DNA from: JBKPRX01 sp046734795
GTDB taxonomy: Bacteria > Actinomycetota > Thermoleophilia > Gaiellales > Gaiellaceae
Direction: 5' to 3'
DNA length: 26,499 nucleotides
Assembly: GCA_046734795.1 (NCBI GenBank)
Contig: JBKPRX010000097.1
Location: 1 to 26,499, forward strand
Shown: piece by piece, positions 23,418 to 26,499 of the stretch
Numbering within the stretch: position 1 is the first letter of the stretch
Layout of the letters: each line of letters opens with the position of its first letter
Translations under genes and position numbers: made by a program
The notes under the pieces: model-generated
Database searches by the model: none
Told to the model about the DNA's origin: nothing
Seen by the model: only the letters and a program-made list of their open reading frames with translations

Positions 23418-24119
23418 ATGGCTGGTGAGCGCGCACAATTGACGGTGACCGAGCGCGAGCGGCTCGGCTCACGGGAGTCGCGGCGACTGCGGAAGCAGGG
23501 GCTCGTTCCAGGCGTGCTCTACGGACGGTCGGAGGCGATTGCAATCTGCTTGCCCGAGCGCGAGCTGCGGCGTGCGCTGAGTGGCGCGGGCGGCCTGCAC
23601 ACGATCCTCGACGTCGTCGTCGAAGGGAAGCAAGCGAAGCACGCGTCGATTCTCAAGGACTTCCAGCGCGACAGCATTCGCGGCACCGTGACGCACGTCG
23701 ATCTGCAGGAGGTACGCCTCGACCAGCCGATCCAGGCGGCGGTCACCGTGGAACTCATCGGCGGCGAGAACGCGCCGGGCGTACGCGAGGGCGGTGTGCT
23801 CTCGCAGGTGAGTCGCGAGGTGAACGTCTCTGCGCTGCCGCTCGAGGTGCCCGAGCATCTGGATCTCGACGTGAGCGGCATGTCGATTGGTGACACGCTC
23901 CGCGTCGCCGATCTTGCCGTCAGCGACGGTGTCACGTTCCTGGACGATCCCGAGACCGTCGTCGCCACCGTGACGATGCCGACCCGTGCCGTCGAGGAAG
24001 AAGAAGCGGTCACAGATGAAGAGGCCGCTGAGGGCGCCGAGGCGGAGGCCGGTGAAGAAGCCGCCGAGGCGGAGCCGGACGGCGACGCCGCGGGCGACCA
24101 GGGCACGACCGAGGGCTAG
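23418..24119 (+). CDS. rplY: 50S ribosomal protein bL25 (general stress Ctc/TL5 type)
   Basis: bL25 binds 5S rRNA in the large subunit. The 233-residue product is the long Ctc/TL5 form. Its N-terminal 5S-binding domain (about 1-95) has RERLGSRESRRLRKQGLVPG (14-33), VLYGRSEA, and FQRDSIRGTVTHVDLQEV. A TL5-like C-terminal beta domain (about 100-190) contains ENAPGVREGGVLSQV, LPLEVPEHLDLDVSGMSIGD and FLDDPETVVATV. A roughly 45-residue acidic Glu/Ala tail (VEEEEAVTDEEAAEGAEAEA) follows, common in actinobacterial homologues. The ATG at 23418 is preceded 11 nt upstream by TAGACT and has no strong ribosome binding site. pth starts 6 nt after the stop, the usual rplY-pth pair. Confidence 0.95.
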   Translation: MAGERAQLTVTERERLGSRESRRLRKQGLVPGVLYGRSEAIAICLPERELRRALSGAGGLHTILDVVVEGKQAKHASILKDFQRDSIRGTVTHVDLQEVRLDQPIQAAVTVELIGGENAPGVREGGVLSQVSREVNVSALPLEVPEHLDLDVSGMSIGDTLRVADLAVSDGVTFLDDPETVVATVTMPTRAVEEEEAVTDEEAAEGAEAEAGEEAAEAEPDGDAAGDQGTTEG

Positions 24120-24125
24120 CGCCTC

Positions 24126-24725
24126 ATGCGGCTGTTCCGACGCCGGGGCGAGGCTGCCTCGTCGCTCGACCTGCTCGTCGTCGGGCTCGGGAACCCAGGG
24201 CGCGACTACGCGCGTCATCGTCACAACCTCGGCTGGCTCGTCGTGGACGAGCTCGCCCGCCGCCACGACGGCTCATGGCGCGGCAAGTTCTCCGGCCAGC
24301 TCGCGGAGGTCCGCATCGACGGCCACCGCGTCGCGCTCTTGAAGCCCGAGACGTACATGAACGATTCGGGCCGCTCCGTCCAGGCTGCGCTCCGCTTTTA
24401 CAAGCTCGAGCCCGAGGGACTCCTTGTCGTGCACGACGAAAGCGATCTCGAGCTCGGCCGTTTGCAGGCGCGTCTCGGTGGCGGACTCGCGGGACACAAC
24501 GGCCTGCGCTCGATCGCGCAGCATCTGAAGACGCAGGACTTCTTGCGTTTGCGCGTCGGAGTGGGGAGGCCCGGCCGCGGCGACCCGCGTCCGCTCGCGG
24601 ACTACCTGCTCTCCGACTTCGCGCCGGAGGACGATGTCGATGCGCTCGTCGTGCGCGCAGCCGACGCCGTCGAGACGATCGACGTCGAAGGCCTCGAGCG
24701 CGCACAGCAGAAGTTCAACGGTTAG
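24126..24725 (+). CDS. pth: Peptidyl-tRNA hydrolase
   Basis: Pth cleaves peptidyl-tRNAs that drop off the ribosome. The 199-residue product shows LVVGLGNPGRDYARHRHNLG, with catalytic His33 in RHN. ALLKPETYMNDSGRSV follows, then LLVVHDESDLELG with the conserved Asp after HDE, and GGGLAGHNGLRSIAQHL. The end has DFLRLRVGVGRPGRGDP and a final helical lid. A 13-residue basic N-terminal extension precedes the usual LLVVGLGNPG start. It lies 6 nt after rplY and is probably co-transcribed. Confidence 0.96.
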   Translation: MRLFRRRGEAASSLDLLVVGLGNPGRDYARHRHNLGWLVVDELARRHDGSWRGKFSGQLAEVRIDGHRVALLKPETYMNDSGRSVQAALRFYKLEPEGLLVVHDESDLELGRLQARLGGGLAGHNGLRSIAQHLKTQDFLRLRVGVGRPGRGDPRPLADYLLSDFAPEDDVDALVVRAADAVETIDVEGLERAQQKFNG

Positions 24726-24890
24726 TCCGCGAGCTGCTCGTCCGTACGGAGGGCGACACCGACCACGAACGACCCTCGGATCGGGAGCGGCACCATCACG
24801 CGCCAGATAGTCCGGCGGAGCACGTCATGAGATCGAGGTGTGCGTCGTCGTACACACGTAGTGGCGCTTGTAGCCGCGTCGGTCTTGTTG

Positions 24891-24916
24891 ACGAAGAACG
24901 TGACGTCGTTCTTCGT
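24891..24916. repeat. Perfect 10-bp inverted repeat of unknown role
   Basis: ACGAAGAACG (24891-24900), spacer TGACGT, then CGTTCTTCGT (24907-24916). It could fold in RNA or be a dimer binding site. No promoter or T-tract is next to it. Confidence 0.55.
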
Positions 24917-24961
24917 GATCTCGCGCGGCGGCACACGCCGCCTTATACACCGACCCAAGTG

Positions 24962-24998
24962 CCCGGGCGGCGGTGGTGCTACGGCACCGCCGCCCGGG
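24962..24998 (-). terminator. Terminator hairpin of the GH6 cellulase gene
   Basis: A perfect 14-bp stem, CCCGGGCGGCGGTG (24962-24975) with CACCGCCGCCCGGG (24985-24998), and a 9-nt loop. It starts 9 nt after the minus-strand stop of the cellulase gene. There is no T-tract, as is common in actinobacteria. It may also stop transcripts coming from pth. Confidence 0.75.
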
Positions 24999-25007
24999 GT
25001 CGTCGGG

Positions 25008-26318
25008 TTATGGGAGGAGAGGTGGCACTGCCAGCTGGGCGAGCTGGAGCGCCTGCGCCGGGAACCATTGTCCGGCGGCCGGGTCGACGATCCCCCATTC
25101 GGGATCGACGGTGGTGCCGGCGGGTCCGAGGCCTCGCGTGCACGAGCCGTCGGATTCGCCGGGGATCTTGATCCAGAGGTAGGCGTCGAGTAGCGGAACG
25201 CCGGTGTCGGCCGTCGGCCGCAACCCGAGGCCGCGGCCGGGCGGATTGCACCAGTCCTGCGCGTCCGGGTACGACGTGGTGGGCGTCCAGGGACCTTGGC
25301 CGTTTCGACTCGTGTCGATTACGAAGCGCGTCGTCGGCTTCGTGGCGCCGAGCATGTCGGCGTAGCGGGTGTTGATGCCAGACGTGTTGAGCTCGGGCTT
25401 TGTCGCGGTGTCGCTCCAGATGCCCGACTTGTCGAGCGCGACGCCGGTCCACGGACCGAGGAGCGTCGCGATCATCGTTCCCGGCGGGCCGCCGTTCCAG
25501 TATTGGTTCGGACAGTTGCCGTAGTCACCGACGTTCACCGTCGTCGCGTAGGCGATGCACTCGGAAATCCACGTTCCGTACTGCGCGAGGTTCGGCGAGT
25601 ACTGGTAGTTCGAAACGTTGAGGAAGAAGCCTTGCGCACGCTGGACGCCTGCCGTGACGAGCCGTGTCGAGATGTCGCCGACGTTCAGCCACGCGCTGTG
25701 GGTGCCGTCGAGATAGACGATCGCGCGCGGTTGCTGCTCGAGGCGATCGACCGCGTAGTTCAGCTCCTCGTACCGCTGCGCGTCGGTGAACGGATACGAC
25801 GGATTCGGTCCGCCGCAGTTCGACGGGAGAAGCCCGAGTCCGTCGGGCTCGAGGATCACGACGGCCTTGCTGTTCGCGATGCCATCCGCGAAGCCGTCGA
25901 TCCACGCTTTGTACTCCGCGGTGGTCGAGGCGCCGCCGGCCGAAAGGCCGCCGCAGTCGCGACCGGGGATGTTGTACGCGACGAGGACCGCAATCGCCTG
26001 CTGGCTCGTTGCGCGTGCGACCGCGTGTTGAACCGCCTTCCGCGCGTCGCTCGGCGTCCCCTTCGTCACCCAGACGGCTTGCGGAGTCCCGATCATCTGC
26101 GCGATCAGCTCGGCGTCGTGAGCGCGACCGGCTGCGCGTAGGTCGTGAATCTGCGCCTCGGCCCCTGGGTTCGGGTTCGGAACCAGGAAGTTTGCGTTCG
26201 TCGGCAGGTTGCGGTCTTCGTGCTGGGCCGAGCCTGCGCTCGCGAACATGGGGAGCGCCGCCGCGGCAGCCAATGCGACCACCGCGACGACGAGCGCTCT
26301 CGTTGGACGTCCTTTCAT
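25008..26318 (-). CDS. Secreted glycoside hydrolase family 6 cellulase
   Basis: The 436-residue exported beta-1,4-glucanase (GH6: endoglucanase or cellobiohydrolase) has a signal peptide at 1-29 (VVAVVALAAAAALPMFASA). GH6 landmarks appear in order: VLVAYNIPGRDCGGLSAGG (D121 in the RDC signature), VVILEPDGLGLLP (E157 and proposed acid D159), IVYLDGTHSAWLN, GFFLNVSNYQ, FVIDTSRNGQGPW (D335) and the C-terminal YLWIKIPGESDGSC. No carbohydrate-binding module or linker is present, so it is a lone catalytic domain. ATG 26318 is chosen over ATG 26330 because the run GGAGGGGGG, a strong ribosome binding site, lies just before it. Its own promoter, a palindromic operator and a terminator make it a single-gene regulated unit. 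GH6 hydrolyses with inversion; exo versus endo action cannot be told by eye. Confidence 0.95.
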   Translation of the reverse strand: MKGRPTRALVVAVVALAAAAALPMFASAGSAQHEDRNLPTNANFLVPNPNPGAEAQIHDLRAAGRAHDAELIAQMIGTPQAVWVTKGTPSDARKAVQHAVARATSQQAIAVLVAYNIPGRDCGGLSAGGASTTAEYKAWIDGFADGIANSKAVVILEPDGLGLLPSNCGGPNPSYPFTDAQRYEELNYAVDRLEQQPRAIVYLDGTHSAWLNVGDISTRLVTAGVQRAQGFFLNVSNYQYSPNLAQYGTWISECIAYATTVNVGDYGNCPNQYWNGGPPGTMIATLLGPWTGVALDKSGIWSDTATKPELNTSGINTRYADMLGATKPTTRFVIDTSRNGQGPWTPTTSYPDAQDWCNPPGRGLGLRPTADTGVPLLDAYLWIKIPGESDGSCTRGLGPAGTTVDPEWGIVDPAAGQWFPAQALQLAQLAVPPLLP

Positions 26319-26336
26319 TCCCCCCTCCAATCAAGT

Positions 26337-26352
26337 CCGAAAACGTTTTCGG
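26337..26352. promoter_or_regulatory. Perfect 16-bp palindromic operator, LacI-family type, for the cellulase gene
   Basis: CCGAAAACGTTTTCGG is a perfect palindrome with the central CG and A/T flanks typical of LacI/GalR-family operators. It lies between the -10 box (26366-26371) and the ribosome binding site, at about +8 to +23 of the expected transcript, where a bound repressor would block initiation or elongation. Cellulase genes in other actinobacteria are controlled by LacI-type CebR, but the CebR box is different, so the regulator here is unidentified. Confidence 0.8.
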
Positions 26353-26365
26353 TAGCGGAGCTTCC

Positions 26366-26394
26366 ACACTACGACCGGCGGCATCGAAAGTCAA
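26366..26394 (-). promoter_or_regulatory. Promoter of the cellulase gene: TTGACT-N17-TAGTGT
   Basis: On the minus strand, TTGACT (26389-26394, 5 of 6 to consensus) and TAGTGT (26366-26371, TANNNT) are 17 nt apart. Transcription should start near 26359, just upstream of the operator, about 40 nt before the ATG. Confidence 0.75.
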
Positions 26395-26458
26395 CTTCGG
26401 CCTTGCTGACGGCATCTACGATGAACGGCCGCGGAACCGCCCCGTTCCGCCTTTCGTC

Positions 26459-26499
26459 ATGGACCGCCCGGTTTTGCACGCGTTCGTCAGAGAGCTCGT
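26459..26499 (+). CDS. Possible start of a divergent gene running out of the window
   Basis: An ATG at 26459 opens a frame reading MDRPVLHAFVREL to the window edge. A 7-bp hairpin (GCGGAAC/GTTCCGC, 26431-26450) lies just upstream, and no good ribosome binding site is seen. Too little is present to name it; it does not look like the start of a LacI-type repressor. Confidence 0.25.
   Translation, partial: MDRPVLHAFVREL

Larger units (their letters stand above)
24726..25007. other. 282-bp gap between pth and the cellulase: inverted repeats, no confident gene
   Basis: The stretch holds a 10-bp inverted repeat (24891-24916), a 6-bp GC hairpin (GGCGGC-ACAC-GCCGCC, 24927-24942) and the cellulase terminator (24962-24998). 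On the minus strand a 33-codon frame (24722-24823, GTG start) reads RRTIWRVMVPLPIRGSFVVG and has coding-like base use. Its stop overlaps the pth stop, but it has no ribosome binding site and no recognised relative, so it is not called as a gene. Confidence 0.5.

Noticed and set aside
24840..25193. Plus-strand frame through the inverted repeats downstream of pth
   Set aside because: It crosses the terminator hairpin and runs antisense into the cellulase gene, with no ribosome binding site.

Overview
The window is a 26.5 kb chromosomal segment of very high GC content. Genes are packed tightly, often with overlapping start and stop codons, and GTG starts are common. Gene content and order point to a deep-branching actinobacterium, probably of the Thermoleophilia/Gaiellales type. 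The signs are dnaJ-hspR-clpB, the futalosine menaquinone genes mqnB-mqnD, the actinobacterial series rsmI ... metG-tatD-rsmA-ispE ... tRNA-Gln-glmU-prs ... rplY-pth, a LytR-CpsA-Psr protein, and TANNNT -10 boxes. The lineage is inferred from gene order and protein style; no database search was run.

Region 1 (1-4036) is a heat-shock operon: the 3' end of dnaJ, a small membrane protein, hspR, and clpB. clpB is broken by a single in-frame TAA at 2183-2185. A small charged helical protein follows. Region 2 (4100-6953) has a secreted DUF4399-like protein paired with a type-1 copper protein, then mqnB-mqnD and a membrane protein. Region 3 (6954-9587) has a poorly coding 325 bp stretch, a short anchored protein, an ABC-2 type exporter pair and an FmdB-type zinc ribbon protein. 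Region 4 (9584-12558) has a LytR-CpsA-Psr wall-assembly protein on the minus strand, a divergent ROK sugar kinase and rsmI.

Region 5 (12565-18620) starts at a clear promoter. It carries an M23-type envelope protein whose reading frame runs 215 nt into metG, then a chain in which each start overlaps the previous stop (metG-tatD-rsmA-ispE), and a membrane protein. Region 6 (18595-21895) has tRNA-Gln(UUG) only 8 nt upstream of glmU, then prs, which overlaps glmU and has a divergent PRPP loop, and an aminoglycoside-phosphotransferase-fold protein. Region 7 (21951-24725) has an anchored alpha/beta hydrolase converging on a small secreted protein, with a strong hairpin between them, then rplY and pth.

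Region 8 (24726-26499) holds several inverted repeats and a secreted GH6 cellulase on the minus strand. The cellulase has a consensus-like promoter, a perfect 16-bp LacI-type palindromic operator placed just after the expected transcription start, a strong ribosome binding site and a terminator hairpin. It is the clearest regulated accessory unit in the window.

Most of the window is core metabolism: protein folding, menaquinone, translation and rRNA methylation, isoprenoid, cell-wall sugar nucleotide and PRPP synthesis. No CRISPR array, insertion sequence, phage gene or obvious defence system was seen. The best leads are the broken clpB, the cellulase operator, the M23/metG overlap, the tRNA-glmU arrangement, the stop codons embedded in hairpins and the likely leaderless starts.
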